DNA from: Mangrovibacter plantisponsor
GTDB taxonomy: Bacteria > Pseudomonadota > Gammaproteobacteria > Enterobacterales > Enterobacteriaceae
Direction of reading: 5' to 3'
NCBI RefSeq assembly: GCF_003182475.1
Contig: NZ_QGTS01000016.1
Coordinates: 1-64,000 of the forward strand
DNA length: 64,000 bases
Positions 46,716-56,902 of the stretch are shown in pieces (the stretch's first letter is position 1; each line of letters begins with the position of its first letter). A model generated the notes under the pieces. That model saw only the letters and a program-made list of their open reading frames with translations. It searched no databases and was not told the origin of the DNA. A program made the translations under genes and the position numbers.

Positions 46716-47789
46716 TTAATCCGTTATTTTACCCTGATCCACAGCGAACATCCTGGAATTTTTATCCGCCATGTCCATCACATGTTCTGCGCTAATGGCA
46801 CTCACAAAAACTTGTGACTGTGTGGCCTTCAAACGGCTGGCAAGTAAACCTCGCCGGCGGTCATCAAGCTCAGAAGCAAAATCATCTATTAAGTAGAGGC
46901 AGTGCCGCCCGCTACGCCGGGTGAGAAATTCACCTTGCGCCAGCCGCAGGGCACACATCAATAACTTTAACTGCCCTCTCGACAGGGTATCTTCCACTGG
47001 CGCGCCATCAGCACGAATGCGGAAATCTGCCTTGTGAGGGCCATGAGAGGTGTAGGTCAGCGCACGGTCGCGCTCAAAACTGCGTGCCAGCACCTCACTG
47101 TAAGGCGTCTCTTTTTCCCAGCCGCGCTGGAAAGAAAACGCCAGGTGAAACTCGGGTAAAAACTGGGCGCAGGTTTGTGCCATATCTTCGGCAATCGCTT
47201 CGCTGTACTGCGCCCGCCACTGGCTGATTTGTTCCGCCAGCGGAGCCAGTTCCTTATCCCAGGGGAGTAACTGGTTATAGTGCGTAACCTGGCGCAATGC
47301 GGCATTTCGTTGCCGGAGCAGGCGTTTAAGGTTGCTCCATGCATTGAAAAACGCCGGTTCATCATGGAAACAGCCCCAGTCGATAAACGCCCGGCGAAAC
47401 TTCGGCCCGCCATTAAGCAGGGTGAAGCCTTCCGGAGTAATCAACTGCATGGGCATTAAGTGCGCCAGTTCAGCAACTTTATGCCCGTCCGTGCCATCAA
47501 TTCTGACTTTGCTGTCGCCCTGGCGGTCTTTTGTCAGCCCAACGGCGATTTCCCGTGAATCCCCCTGTAACCGGCCATGCAGCACAAAATCTGGCTGGTC
47601 ATGGCGAATCACCCGGCCGGTTTGCAGGCTACGAAACGCCCGCCCGTGCCCCAGGGTGTAAATCGCTTCCAGCACACTGGTTTTACCGCTGCCATTGGCA
47701 CCGACCAGGAAATTAAAGCCGGGAGATAACAGGAGATCCGCGCTTTCTATATTACGGAAATCTTTGATAAGTAAACGAGACAGCGACAT
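46716..47789 (-). CDS. recF: RecF recombination mediator
   Basis: The ATG at 47789 gives 357 residues starting [15 protein letters not shown], the E. coli length; an in-frame start at 47879 would add 30 unrelated residues. Walker [10 protein letters not shown] (about 30-38), the ABC-type signature LSRGQLKLL and Walker [12 protein letters not shown] are intact. RecF binds gapped DNA with RecR and helps load RecA. In E. coli it directly abuts dnaN; here a 310 bp gap intervenes. Confidence 0.97.
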   Translation of the reverse strand: MSLSRLLIKDFRNIESADLLLSPGFNFLVGANGSGKTSVLEAIYTLGHGRAFRSLQTGRVIRHDQPDFVLHGRLQGDSREIAVGLTKDRQGDSKVRIDGTDGHKVAELAHLMPMQLITPEGFTLLNGGPKFRRAFIDWGCFHDEPAFFNAWSNLKRLLRQRNAALRQVTHYNQLLPWDKELAPLAEQISQWRAQYSEAIAEDMAQTCAQFLPEFHLAFSFQRGWEKETPYSEVLARSFERDRALTYTSHGPHKADFRIRADGAPVEDTLSRGQLKLLMCALRLAQGEFLTRRSGRHCLYLIDDFASELDDRRRGLLASRLKATQSQVFVSAISAEHVMDMADKNSRMFAVDQGKITD

Positions 47790-48099
47790 GATTAACGCAT
47801 CACCCGGAGGTATTTGTTGCCGTTTTCCGGAAAATGGCTGGCTACCCACAACCAGTATAAACCGGGAATGGATAAACAACGGGCCTGAAGCGCCACTAAA
47901 AACCGGTGCTGAACGTGCCGGAATAACAAGTCAAATAACCCCAGGCTGATGACCCGCCTTACCCTGCCGCTGGTAAGGTTTCAGGTGGTAAATAAAACAC
48001 ACTAAAAATCAATTCATTGATTTCTATTTACTGGCTTACTGGCAAAGAGAAGGTGTTTGCACGCTTAACCTTCTCTCTTTAGCCATTTACCCAGTAGTT
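47790..48099. other. 310 bp gap with hairpins between dnaN and recF
   Basis: No gene is seen. On the minus strand, just after the dnaN stop, AGAGAAGGT and ACCTTCTCT form a 9 bp stem followed by TTTGCC, a likely weak terminator. Two more hairpins follow: AAATCAA / TTGATTT and CCTTACC / GGTAAGG. recF and gyrB would then need their own promoter in this gap. Confidence 0.7.
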
Positions 48100-49200
48100 C
48101 TACAGGCGCATTGGCATAACAACGTATGCCGCGGTCTGGCTTGCTGCATCTTCAATTTGCACACTGGAAACAGAATCAGTAAGCAGGATACGCACATTTT
48201 CGCACTTCAGCACGTTAAGTACATCCAGCACGTAACTTACGTTGAAGCCGATTTCCATTTCTGTGCCTGCGTAGGTCACATCCAGAATCTCTTCCGCTTC
48301 TTCCTGTTCCGGGTTGTTGGCTGTAATTTTCAGTTGGTTCTCACTGACATACAGGCGAACACCACGGAATTTTTCATTGGAAAGAATGGCTGCGCGGGCA
48401 AAAGCCTGTTTTAACAAATCGCAACCCGCTTCCAGGGTTTTATCCGGGTTCTTCGGCAATACGCGGCGGTAATCCGGGAAACGGCCATCAACCAGTTTCG
48501 AAGTGAAAATGAAGTCACCAACATGGGCACGGATATTGTTGCTGCCAATTTGCACCTGCAACGGTGTATCGCCGCCATCCAGCATACGCATCAACTCAAT
48601 AACGCCTTTGCGCGGTACTATTACAGAGTGAGCGGGCAGTGTTTGCCCAACTGGCATGGCACATACCGCCAGGCGGTGACCATCGGTTGCCACAGTACGC
48701 AGTTCTTCACCTTCGGTTTCAAACAGCATGCCGTTCAGGTAGTAGCGCACATCCTGATGAGCCATGGAAAATTGCGTGGCTTCGATCAGGCGTTTCATGG
48801 TGGCCTGCGGCAGTGTGAATTCCACTTCACTTTGCCAGTCATCGAGATTCGGGAAATCGGCGGCGGGCAATGTAGACAGCGAAAAACGGCTGCGCCCGGA
48901 ACGCACCAGCATGCGGTCGCCTTCCAGCGTAACCGCGATTTCCGCACCTTCCGGCAGGCCCCGGCAAATATCAAAGAATTTACGGGCTGGCACCGTGGTT
49001 GCCCCCGGTTCATGAGGCTGAACCAGGCTAACACGAGCCACCATTTCCATTTCAAGGTCAGTACCAGTCAGCGACAGCGCCCCTTCCGTAACCTGCAACA
49101 GCAAGTTACCCAGGATAGGTAACGTCGGGCGACCACCTAAAGGACCGCTCACTTGTTGGAGCGGTTTTAATAAATGTTCACGTTCAACGGTAAATTTCAT
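48100..49200 (-). CDS. dnaN: DNA polymerase III beta sliding clamp
   Basis: Encodes 366 residues, the E. coli length, with the characteristic start MKFTVEREHLLKPLQQVSGP and end AAYVVMPMRL. Three clamp domains of about 120 residues each are recognisable. The ring dimer tethers polymerases to DNA and organises repair and the regulatory inactivation of DnaA. It lies 4 bp after dnaA and is co-transcribed with it. Confidence 0.99.
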   Translation of the reverse strand: MKFTVEREHLLKPLQQVSGPLGGRPTLPILGNLLLQVTEGALSLTGTDLEMEMVARVSLVQPHEPGATTVPARKFFDICRGLPEGAEIAVTLEGDRMLVRSGRSRFSLSTLPAADFPNLDDWQSEVEFTLPQATMKRLIEATQFSMAHQDVRYYLNGMLFETEGEELRTVATDGHRLAVCAMPVGQTLPAHSVIVPRKGVIELMRMLDGGDTPLQVQIGSNNIRAHVGDFIFTSKLVDGRFPDYRRVLPKNPDKTLEAGCDLLKQAFARAAILSNEKFRGVRLYVSENQLKITANNPEQEEAEEILDVTYAGTEMEIGFNVSYVLDVLNVLKCENVRILLTDSVSSVQIEDAASQTAAYVVMPMRL

Positions 49201-49204
49201 AGTG

Positions 49205-50587
49205 TCACGAAGATAGTGTTCTGATTAAATTGGAAAAATCTTCTTTGATGTCGTGACTCTCTTCACGCAACTGCTCGATTTTACGGCAGGCATGAAGCAC
49301 AGTTGTATGGTCACGACCACCGAAGGCATCACCGATTTCCGGCAGACTGTGGTTGGTTAACTCTTTTGCCAGAGCCATTGCCATTTGCCGGGGACGCGCC
49401 ACAGAGCGTGAACGCCGTTTGGACAGCAAATCGGCCACTTTGATCTTGTAGTACTCTGCCACTGTCTTTTGAATATTGTCGATAGTGACCAGTTTTTCCT
49501 GCAAGGCCAGTAAATCTCGCAGCGCTTCACGGACGAAATCAATAGTAATTGCCCGGCCAGTAAAATTGGCGTTAGCAATAACACGGTTCAGAGCCCCTTC
49601 CAGCTCACGCACATTTGAACGCAGGCGTTTGGCAATAAAGAAGGCCACTTCACCGGGCAGGCGAATATCGTTTTCATCTGCCTTTTTCATCAGGATTGCC
49701 ACGCGGGTTTCCAGCTCTGGTGGCTCAATGGCAACCGTTAACCCCCAGCCGAAGCGGGATTTCAGACGATCTTCAACGCCATTGATCTCTTTCGGGTAAC
49801 GATCTGACGTCAGGATGATCTGTTGGTTGCCTTCCAGCAGTGCGTTAAACGTATGGAAGAACTCTTCCTGTGAACGCTCTTTATTGGCAAAGAACTGGAT
49901 ATCATCGATAAGCAGAGCATCAACCGAGCGGTAATAACGCTTGAACTCTTCAATTGCGTTATTTTGCAACGCCTTAACCATATCCTGAACAAAACGCTCT
50001 GAGTGCATATACACCACTTTCGCATTGGGTTTACGCGCCACAATGCCATTGCCAACAGCGTGTAACAGGTGGGTTTTCCCTAAACCTGTACCGCCATAAA
50101 GGAAAAGTGGGTTATATGCGCCACCAGGGTTATCCGCCACCTGGCGGGCTGCAGCACGAGCCAGCTGGTTAGACTTACCTTCAACAAAGTTATCAAACGT
50201 ATGTTTCAGGTTAACGTTAGAGCGGTAAGAAGGCTCAGCCGGTGCCGGGACGTTATCCCAACTGGGGCGCACGGGTACCGCCGCCGGACGTGGCGCAACG
50301 GCAGGCGCTGCTGCCGCAGAAGCGACAACAGGCTGAACAGCAGGACGGGCCCCTACTTCAAAGCGCAACTGGGGTGCATCTGCACCGCAGAAATCGTTTA
50401 ACAATCCGTTGATATTATTCAGGTACTTATCCCGCACCCAGTCGAGCACAAAACGGTTTGGCGCATAAAGGGCCAGCGTGTTATCGCTCAGTTCCGCCTG
50501 TAGTGGACGTATCCACATGCTGAATTCTGTGGCGGGTAACTCATCCTGCAATCGGGCAAGACACTGCTGCCAAAGCGAAAGTGACAC
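49205..50587 (-). CDS. dnaA: chromosomal replication initiator DnaA
   Basis: Starts with GTG at 50587, as in E. coli, with GGAG 6 bp upstream; the open frame reaches further (50635) but that is not used. The 460 residues contain domain I ([20 protein letters not shown]), a variable Ala/Pro-rich linker (about 85-125), the AAA+ domain (Walker [10 protein letters not shown], Walker B LLIDDIQF) and the DNA-binding domain with [15 protein letters not shown]. It binds DnaA boxes in oriC and starts replication; it also represses its own promoter. Confidence 0.99.
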   Translation of the reverse strand: MSLSLWQQCLARLQDELPATEFSMWIRPLQAELSDNTLALYAPNRFVLDWVRDKYLNNINGLLNDFCGADAPQLRFEVGARPAVQPVVASAAAAPAVAPRPAAVPVRPSWDNVPAPAEPSYRSNVNLKHTFDNFVEGKSNQLARAAARQVADNPGGAYNPLFLYGGTGLGKTHLLHAVGNGIVARKPNAKVVYMHSERFVQDMVKALQNNAIEEFKRYYRSVDALLIDDIQFFANKERSQEEFFHTFNALLEGNQQIILTSDRYPKEINGVEDRLKSRFGWGLTVAIEPPELETRVAILMKKADENDIRLPGEVAFFIAKRLRSNVRELEGALNRVIANANFTGRAITIDFVREALRDLLALQEKLVTIDNIQKTVAEYYKIKVADLLSKRRSRSVARPRQMAMALAKELTNHSLPEIGDAFGGRDHTTVLHACRKIEQLREESHDIKEDFSNLIRTLSS

Positions 50588-50699
50588 GGCGGACTCCACT
50601 CGAACAAAGTCGATAAATGACAAAGACTGATACATTCATGATTGTTGACACACGCCGACAGCCCTGATTCTGGGTAGCGTGCGAACCGCTATTCTGTTT

Positions 50700-50830
50700 G
50701 CGGTTTTCCCTTTTACAGGATCCCGATCCTGAGAAGGGACCGCGGATCATAGCGTAAAGTGGGCCAGAGATCTTCTGTTTCTCACAGTTTCTTCGTGATT
50801 TATCCACAGGCCCCTGTCTGACTGATCCAG
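50700..50830 (-). promoter_or_regulatory. dnaA promoter region with DnaA box and Dam sites
   Basis: A perfect DnaA box TTATCCACA lies at 50800-50808 (read on the plus strand). Downstream on the minus strand is a stretch very like the E. coli dnaA2P promoter (GAGAAACAGAAGATCTCT and GCTATGATCCGCGGTCCC). Several GATC sites sit here, matching the known SeqA/Dam and DnaA autoregulation of this promoter. Confidence 0.8.
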
Positions 50831-50940
50831 TGTAATCGATCCCAGCTTAGTGGCGGCACTATTTCAGCCACAAATTGGAAAATTCAATGACCCGTAGCAA
50901 AATTTATCTTTAGTGATCTGATTAAAGATCCCTGTGATCC

Positions 50941-50968
50941 TTGCGCTTTATACCGGACCCCGTATAAT
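50941..50968 (+). promoter_or_regulatory. sigma-70 promoter of rpmH-rnpA
   Basis: TTGCGC (50941-50946), 16 bp spacer, TATAAT (50963-50968). The -10 is the exact consensus. It drives the rpmH-rnpA-yidD-yidC transcript, leaving a leader of roughly 225 nt before rpmH. Confidence 0.85.
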
Positions 50969-51187
50969 TTGCGACCCGACGCGTCATCGCTCCGGTTTTT
51001 GTTGCAGGTAATTCGTTTGTTTTTCAAGCGAAAAGCTACTGTTACCTGTGTGCAATAAGGAAAGTGAATTGACTCTGGAGTGTACAATTATTACAATCCT
51101 GCCTCTTTATTTAGCCACACTGAGGCGTAAGTCGTTCGCAACTTGTCCGGGCATACGCAAAAGTAAGTGTTTTTTTTCCAAGCTTAG

Positions 51188-51340
<153 letters not shown>

Positions 51341-51354
51341 TAGCTAACCCCTGA

Positions 51355-51714
51355 GTGGTTAAGCTCGCTTTTCCCAGGGAGTTACGTTTGTTAACTCCCA
51401 ATCATTTCACTTTCGTCTTCCAGCAGCCACAACGGGCTGGCACGCCGCAAATCACCATCCTCGGCCGCCTGAATTCGCTGGGGCATCCCCGTATCGGTCT
51501 TACAGTCGCCAAAAAGAATGTTCGGCGCGCTCATGAGCGTAACCGTATCAAACGTTTGACGCGTGAAAGTTTCCGTTTACGTCAGCATGAACTGCCTTCC
51601 ATGGATTTTGTGGTGGTAGCGAAACGCGGGATTGCCGACCTCGATAACCGTACGCTAATGGAAATACTGGAAAAGTTATGGCGCCGTCATTGTCGCCAGG
51701 CTCCCGGCTCCTGA
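51355..51714 (+). CDS. rnpA: RNase P protein component
   Basis: The GTG start at 51355 follows the E. coli pattern ([16 protein letters not shown]). The 119 residues include the RNR signature [18 protein letters not shown] that contacts the RNA. The protein helps the catalytic RNA cut the 5' leader from pre-tRNAs. Its end overlaps yidD by 37 bp. Confidence 0.98.
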   Translation: MVKLAFPRELRLLTPNHFTFVFQQPQRAGTPQITILGRLNSLGHPRIGLTVAKKNVRRAHERNRIKRLTRESFRLRQHELPSMDFVVVAKRGIADLDNRTLMEILEKLWRRHCRQAPGS

Positions 51715-51935
51715 TAGGCCTGATAAAGGTCTATCAGCGCCTGATTAGTCCGCTTCTCGGGCCGCATTGTCGTTTCACACCAACCTGTTCGCAATACGGA
51801 ATTGAGGCATTGCGCAGGTTTGGAGTAGTAAAAGGCAGTTGGTTGACAATAAAACGCGTATTAAAATGCCACCCTTTACACCCGGGTGGTGACGACCCCG
51901 TCCCGCCAGGACCTTTTGATACCAGAGAACACTAA
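51678..51935 (+). CDS. yidD: YidD, membrane protein insertion efficiency factor
   Basis: The 85-residue product matches E. coli Yid[22 protein letters not shown] with the conserved cysteines, then GIEALRRFG and [13 protein letters not shown]. It has an amphipathic N-terminal helix that attaches it to the inner membrane, and assists YidC-dependent insertion. It overlaps rnpA by 37 bp and stops 2 bp before yidC. Confidence 0.97.
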   Translation: MAPSLSPGSRLLIGLIKVYQRLISPLLGPHCRFTPTCSQYGIEALRRFGVVKGSWLTIKRVLKCHPLHPGGDDPVPPGPFDTREH

Positions 51936-51937
51936 CG

Positions 51938-53578
51938 ATGGATTCGCAACGCAATCTTCTTATCATCGCTTTGTTGTTCGTGTCTTTCATGATCTGGCAG
52001 GCCTGGGAGCAAGATAACGCTCCGCAGACCCAACAGACCACGCAGACTACGACTACCGCAGCGGGTAGCGCCGCCGACCAGGGCGTACCGGCCAGTGGCC
52101 AGGGAAAACTCATTACAGTTAAAACGGATGTCCTCTCTCTGACCATCAACACGCGTGGTGGTGATGTTGAGCAGGCGCTGCTGTTAACTTATCCCAAAGA
52201 CCTTGGCTCCAACGAACCGTTCCAGTTGCTGGAAAGCACTCCTGATTTTATTTATCAGGCACAAAGTGGCTTAACCGGCCGCGATGGCCCGGATAACCCG
52301 GCTAATGGTGAACGTCCTCTGTACAATGTTGGGAGTGACAGCTTTGCTCTGGCTGACGGCCAGAATGAATTGTCTATTCCGATGACCTGGACCGATGCCG
52401 CAGGTAACGTTTTCACCAAAACCTTTGTTCTGAAACGGGGTTCATTTGCGGTGAAAGTGGATTACAGTGTGAAAAACGCCTCTGAGAAACCACTGGAACT
52501 CTCTGCATTTGGTCAGTTGAAACAATCTATCAACTTGCCAAAACACCGCGATACCGGCAGCAGCAACTTTGCTCTGCACACATTCCGCGGCGCGGCTTAC
52601 TCCACGTCTGATGCGAAATACGAAAAATACAAATTCGATAAAATCGCAGATAACGAGAACCTGAACACCACATCTCAGGGCGGCTGGATTGCTATGTTGC
52701 AGCAATATTTTGCTACTGCATGGGTTCCGGACACCAAAGGCGTGAACACCTTCTCGACAGCTGATCTCGGCAATGGCGTTGCGGCAATTAACTATAAATC
52801 TGCACCGGTTGTTGTTCAGCCCGGCCAGACTGGCACACTGGGCAGCACCCTGTGGGTTGGCCCGGAAATTCAGGATAAAATGGCTGCAGTTGCACCGCAC
52901 CTGGATTTAACTGTGGATTATGGCTGGTTGTGGTTTATCTCTCAGCCGTTGTTCAAACTGTTGAAATTTATCCACAGCTTCCTGGGTAACTGGGGCTTCT
53001 CCATCATCGTTATTACCTTTATCGTGCGTGGCATCATGTACCCGCTGACCAAAGCGCAGTACACCTCCATGGCGAAAATGCGTATGCTGCAGCCAAAAAT
53101 TCAGGCAATGCGTGAGCGCCTTGGCGACGATAAGCAGCGTATCAGCCAGGAAATGATGGCGATGTACAAGGCAGAGAAAGTTAACCCGCTTGGTGGTTGC
53201 TTCCCGCTTGTTATTCAGATGCCTATCTTCCTGGCGCTGTACTACATGTTGATGGGTTCCGTTGAGCTGCGCCATGCGCCATTTGCTCTGTGGATCCACG
53301 ACTTGTCAGCACAGGACCCGTACTACATTCTGCCTATCCTGATGGGCGTGACGATGTTCTTCATTCAGAAGATGTCACCGACCACAGTGACCGACCCGAT
53401 GCAGCAGAAGATAATGACCTTTATGCCGGTCATCTTCACCGTCTTCTTCCTGTGGTTCCCGTCTGGTCTGGTGCTGTACTATATCGTCAGCAACCTGGTT
53501 ACCATCATCCAGCAGCAATTGATTTACCGTGGGCTGGAAAAACGTGGTTTGCATAGCCGCGAAAAGAAAAAATCCTGA
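51938..53578 (+). CDS. yidC: membrane protein insertase YidC
   Basis: Encodes 546 residues: an N-terminal membrane helix (about 5-24), a large periplasmic domain (about 60-340) and five C-terminal helices forming the insertase core ([21 protein letters not shown] with the conserved groove Arg, [33 protein letters not shown]). It inserts small membrane proteins alone or with SecYEG. Length and sequence are close to E. coli YidC (548). Confidence 0.98.
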   Translation: MDSQRNLLIIALLFVSFMIWQAWEQDNAPQTQQTTQTTTTAAGSAADQGVPASGQGKLITVKTDVLSLTINTRGGDVEQALLLTYPKDLGSNEPFQLLESTPDFIYQAQSGLTGRDGPDNPANGERPLYNVGSDSFALADGQNELSIPMTWTDAAGNVFTKTFVLKRGSFAVKVDYSVKNASEKPLELSAFGQLKQSINLPKHRDTGSSNFALHTFRGAAYSTSDAKYEKYKFDKIADNENLNTTSQGGWIAMLQQYFATAWVPDTKGVNTFSTADLGNGVAAINYKSAPVVVQPGQTGTLGSTLWVGPEIQDKMAAVAPHLDLTVDYGWLWFISQPLFKLLKFIHSFLGNWGFSIIVITFIVRGIMYPLTKAQYTSMAKMRMLQPKIQAMRERLGDDKQRISQEMMAMYKAEKVNPLGGCFPLVIQMPIFLALYYMLMGSVELRHAPFALWIHDLSAQDPYYILPILMGVTMFFIQKMSPTTVTDPMQQKIMTFMPVIFTVFFLWFPSGLVLYYIVSNLVTIIQQQLIYRGLEKRGLHSREKKKS

Positions 53579-53609
53579 TAAAATTTAGCGCAGGATAACA
53601 GCACCACAG

Positions 53610-53640
53610 AAGGCGGTCAGATGACCGCCTTCTTTATTTT
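53610..53640 (+). terminator. Rho-independent terminator after yidC
   Basis: AAGGCGGTC and GACCGCCTT form a 9 bp stem around a 4 nt loop, followed by CTTTATTTTT. It separates yidC from mnmE. Confidence 0.9.
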
Positions 53641-53708
53641 TATGCCGTGCCACCACTGTTAACCAACAGGCTGGTGGGGAATAAACGAAACATCACAGAG
53701 AAAGACTT

Positions 53709-55076
53709 ATGAGCCATAACGATACCATTGTTGCACAGGCAACGCCCCCAGGCCGGGGCGGTGTGGGTATTTTGCGGGTTTCCGGTAAACAAGCCCAGGA
53801 CGTAGCCAAAATCGTGCTGGGTAAACTGCCAAAGCCCCGTTATGCCGATTATCTGCCTTTTCGCGATGTGGATAATTCACCACTGGATCAGGGTATTGCG
53901 CTGTGGTTTCCTGGCCCCAATTCGTTTACTGGCGAAGATGTTCTGGAACTGCAGGGCCACGGCGGCCCGGTTATTCTCGATTTACTACTGAAACGCGTTT
54001 TGACCATTCCCGGTGTGCGTATTGCCAGGCCGGGTGAGTTTTCAGAACGGGCATTTTTGAACGATAAACTGGATCTTGCCCAGGCGGAAGCCATTGCAGA
54101 TTTGATTGATGCCAGTTCCGAACAGGCGGCCCGTTCTGCTGTCGGATCACTGCAAGGGGTGTTTTCCAGCCGGGTAAACCAACTGGTGGAAGCCCTGACG
54201 CATTTGCGTATTTATGTGGAAGCCGCCATTGATTTTCCGGATGAAGAAATTGATTTTCTGTCTGACGGGAAAATTGAAGCAGAATTAGCAGGAGTGATGA
54301 GCGACCTGGAGCAGGTTCGCCGTGAAGCGCGCCAGGGCAGCCTGTTGCGTGAAGGCATGAAAGTAGTGATTGCCGGGCGCCCCAATGCCGGTAAATCCAG
54401 CCTGTTAAATGCGCTGGCAGGGCGTGAAGCCGCTATCGTTACAGATATTGCCGGTACCACCCGCGATGTACTGCGTGAACATATCCATATTGATGGCATG
54501 CCGTTGCATATTATAGATACCGCCGGGCTGCGCGAAGCCAGTGACGAAGTAGAGCGTATTGGGATTGAGCGTGCATGGCAGGAAATCGAGCAGGCGGATC
54601 GTGTGCTGTTTATGGTCGACAGCACCACCACTGATGCCACAGACCCGGCACAAATCTGGCCCGATTTTATTGCCCGTTTGCCGGCACATTTGCCCATTAC
54701 TGTAGTGCGTAATAAAGCTGATATCACCGGTGAAACAGCAGGCCTCACAGAAGTGAATGGTCACTCACTTATCCGGCTTTCTGCCCGCAATGGCGAAGGT
54801 GTGGATGTACTGCGCGACCACCTGAAACTCACAATGGGTTTCGATACCAGCACTGAAAGCGGTGGTTTTCTGGCTCGCCGCCGCCATTTGCAGGCTCTGG
54901 AAACCGCGGCTCAACACCTGGAGCAAGGGAAAGAACAGTTGCTTGGTGCCTGGGCGGGTGAGTTACTGGCAGAAGAGCTGCGCCTGGCACAGCAGGCATT
55001 AAGCGAAATTACCGGGGAATTCACTTCCGATGACCTGCTGGGCCGGATTTTTTCCAGCTTCTGTATCGGGAAGTAA
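53709..55076 (+). CDS. mnmE: tRNA modification GTPase MnmE
   Basis: Encodes 455 residues: N-terminal folate-binding domain (1-120), helical domain and inserted G domain (about 215-380; G1 [13 protein letters not shown]2 TTRDV, G3 DTAG, G4 NKAD). It ends with the conserved FCIGK, whose Cys is needed for catalysis. With MnmG it modifies U34 of certain tRNAs. The last 18 bp form a known type of integration site for genomic islands. Confidence 0.98.
   Translation: MSHNDTIVAQATPPGRGGVGILRVSGKQAQDVAKIVLGKLPKPRYADYLPFRDVDNSPLDQGIALWFPGPNSFTGEDVLELQGHGGPVILDLLLKRVLTIPGVRIARPGEFSERAFLNDKLDLAQAEAIADLIDASSEQAARSAVGSLQGVFSSRVNQLVEALTHLRIYVEAAIDFPDEEIDFLSDGKIEAELAGVMSDLEQVRREARQGSLLREGMKVVIAGRPNAGKSSLLNALAGREAAIVTDIAGTTRDVLREHIHIDGMPLHIIDTAGLREASDEVERIGIERAWQEIEQADRVLFMVDSTTTDATDPAQIWPDFIARLPAHLPITVVRNKADITGETAGLTEVNGHSLIRLSARNGEGVDVLRDHLKLTMGFDTSTESGGFLARRRHLQALETAAQHLEQGKEQLLGAWAGELLAEELRLAQQALSEITGEFTSDDLLGRIFSSFCIGK
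55059..55076 (+). other. SGI1-type attB sequence at the mnmE 3' end
   Basis: TTCTGTATCGGGAAGTAA differs by one base from the 18 bp repeat recalled for SGI1-family islands, which integrate at the end of mnmE (trmE/thdF) and restore its last codons. No clear second copy was found to the right within the window, so it is an occupied-then-decayed or an empty site. Confidence 0.6.
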
Positions 55077-55345
55077 AATAGTAAAACGCATCAAACCAAA
55101 TCAAAACAACATTATGATTTTAAAATAATTTTGTTTTACCTGGTGGGAAGTGATTTGAAGGGTTTTGTCGATTCTTGCGCCACGTGTGCTCTACAGATAA
55201 ATTCTGGCGCACATATGGCGCACAAGAAGAGAAAAACCAATGAAAATCAGCATACTATAACGATACTCAGATAAGAATGGCATACGCGCTATCAGGCTTG
55301 TGTACTATCATTCTCTCCACCGTCTTTTGAACAGAAAGATAGCAG

Positions 55346-56371
55346 CTATTGGTCTTTTTTGAGTATAGCTTTGAGTGCTGCAATGTTGGCCCGTGCGCCT
55401 TCAGCTTCTTTTAAACAACGGCGCTGTTCTGCAAAGCGGTCAAACTCCAATTTCGCTTTTTCATCAGCGTCTTTCTTGGATATTTTTCCTGCTCCGCTTA
55501 ATACATCCCGATCATTAAAACTTAAAAACTGGTCTAGCTTATCGGCCCAGTCCTGCAAGAATACCTGCTTGCGGCGCAGCGCCTGGTCCTCGGCAAAGTC
55601 GAGCCACATATTGACGATGCGATTAAGCTCTTTGATTTCGTCTTCATGCAGGTAGTTCTTGGCAACAGTAACGTCTGTCTTGCGTACTTCATCGCCTTTA
55701 TAGCTGGTTAAGCCCATATCTGGCTTACTGGCATCCACACGGCTGGCAATAAGCTCAGCGGCGGTCATATGCGTACAAGCATGATGCAGCTTGTTCTGAA
55801 TGGTTTGGAAGAAGCGGTTGGTCTCTTGGTTAGATGGCTCGTAATCGGCAGCCATGGTAAAGATTTCTTTCACCCGCAGATAAACGCGACGCTCACTGGC
55901 GCGGATATCACGAATGCGTTCCAGCATTTCATCAAAGTAATCTGGCACCGCAGAATGGCCAACGGGGGGATTTTTCAACCGCTCGTCGTCCATGGCAAAT
56001 CCTTTGATCAAATACTCTTCCAAGGTTTGTGTTGCCCATTGGCGGAATTGAGTACCACGGCTTGAACGGACGCGATAACCAACAGCCAATACTAGTGGTA
56101 AGCTGAAGTATTGAACGTTGTATGATTTACCATCAGCCGCAGTTGTTCGGTAAAACCGAACAACTGCATTTTCGTCCAATTCGCCTTCCGCAAAGATATT
56201 TTTTATATGCTCGCTAATAGTTGCTTTTGCCTTACCATAGAGCTCGCCAATCATTGCTTGTGAAAGCCACAAGGTATCTGACTCAAAGCGACACTCTACG
56301 CGAGTTCTACCATCGGCACTGGTAAACAGGACAAATTCACCATGCGGAGCTTGTGGGGTGTTATCAATCAT
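55346..56371 (-). CDS. rhuM: RhuM-family (virulence protein) gene
   Basis: This encodes 341 residues and matches the RhuM family: N-terminal helix-turn-helix-like part (LWLSQAMIGELYGKAKATISEHIKNIF), FFSLPLVLAVGYRV-type core (YFSLPLVLAVGYRVRSSRG), FRQWATQTLEEYLIKGF and a C-terminal DUF with helical content. RhuM was named from a Salmonella pathogenicity island; such genes are common on islands and near defence loci, but the biochemical role is unknown. It stands alone between mnmE and a gene fragment, AT-richer than its neighbours, and so looks imported. Confidence 0.9.
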   Translation of the reverse strand: MIDNTPQAPHGEFVLFTSADGRTRVECRFESDTLWLSQAMIGELYGKAKATISEHIKNIFAEGELDENAVVRFYRTTAADGKSYNVQYFSLPLVLAVGYRVRSSRGTQFRQWATQTLEEYLIKGFAMDDERLKNPPVGHSAVPDYFDEMLERIRDIRASERRVYLRVKEIFTMAADYEPSNQETNRFFQTIQNKLHHACTHMTAAELIASRVDASKPDMGLTSYKGDEVRKTDVTVAKNYLHEDEIKELNRIVNMWLDFAEDQALRRKQVFLQDWADKLDQFLSFNDRDVLSGAGKISKKDADEKAKLEFDRFAEQRRCLKEAEGARANIAALKAILKKDQ

Positions 56372-56409
56372 TGAATCAACCTTCTTACTTTACTGATGGG
56401 TGGCTATTT

Positions 56410-56793
56410 TTATCCATAGAGGTGACAGAGTTTAAACTTCTGTTCACCACAGTAACCGTCGATGTAATCAAGCATGTTGGCTTTATCGTCTGCCGACATA
56501 TCATCAAGTGTTGCCATAGCAAGGCCAATACGTTTTCTATTGGGTTTGGAGACGCTATCTACGTTGTAGTCTTTACCGAGCGCTATAAACTGTGCATCTA
56601 AAAACTGCTCAGCCTCTTCTTTTGTTGCTTCTGTGTACAGCTTATCAATACCGTTAAAAATGCTCGATATTGTTGCCAGATTTTTGAATATCAGGGTATC
56701 TGCTGCTTTGAAGTACAGCGCATCTGGTAAAGCGTTTATTACTAAACGCGTTTGGCTTTTCTTTATCTTTGCGACTTCACCAAAACGAGCATT
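56410..56793 (-). pseudogene. 3' fragment of an imported gene, start missing
   Basis: An open frame of 127 codons with no plausible start codon, preceded by an in-frame TAG (56794-56796), ends at 56410, 38 bp before the rhuM start. The readable part includes SQTRLVINALPDALYFKAAD, FKNLATISSIFNGIDKLY and MATLDDMSADDKANMLDYID. The alternation of a strand, a LIFKN segment and helices resembles the C-terminal half of DUF4868 (KwaB-like) proteins, but that is only an impression. It was probably the upstream partner of rhuM before deletion. Confidence 0.6.
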
Positions 56794-56841
56794 CTACGTT
56801 TTACAAACAGGCTAGCGAATGCTTGTGCGTAAACGTTCACT

Positions 56842-56880
56842 AACCCGTATTAGCTATTTGTTAATACGGGTTTTTGTTTT
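56842..56880 (+). terminator. terminator hairpin at the island's right side
   Basis: AACCCGTATTA and TAATACGGGTT pair in an 11 bp stem, followed by TTTGTTTTT on the plus strand. It sits between the gene fragment and the LysR gene with no complete plus-strand gene before it, so it may be the original terminator of a lost gene. Confidence 0.8.
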
Positions 56881-56902
56881 TATAAGCACCCATTCCACTC
56901 AG

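Noticed and set aside
47789-47879. Longer RecF N-terminus starting at 47879
   Set aside because: The added 30 residues do not match RecF, while 47789 gives the exact E. coli length and start.
55142-55152. GGGAAGTGA as a second copy of the mnmE attachment repeat
   Set aside because: Only the last nine bases agree, with one mismatch; too short and too close to the first copy to be a flanking repeat.
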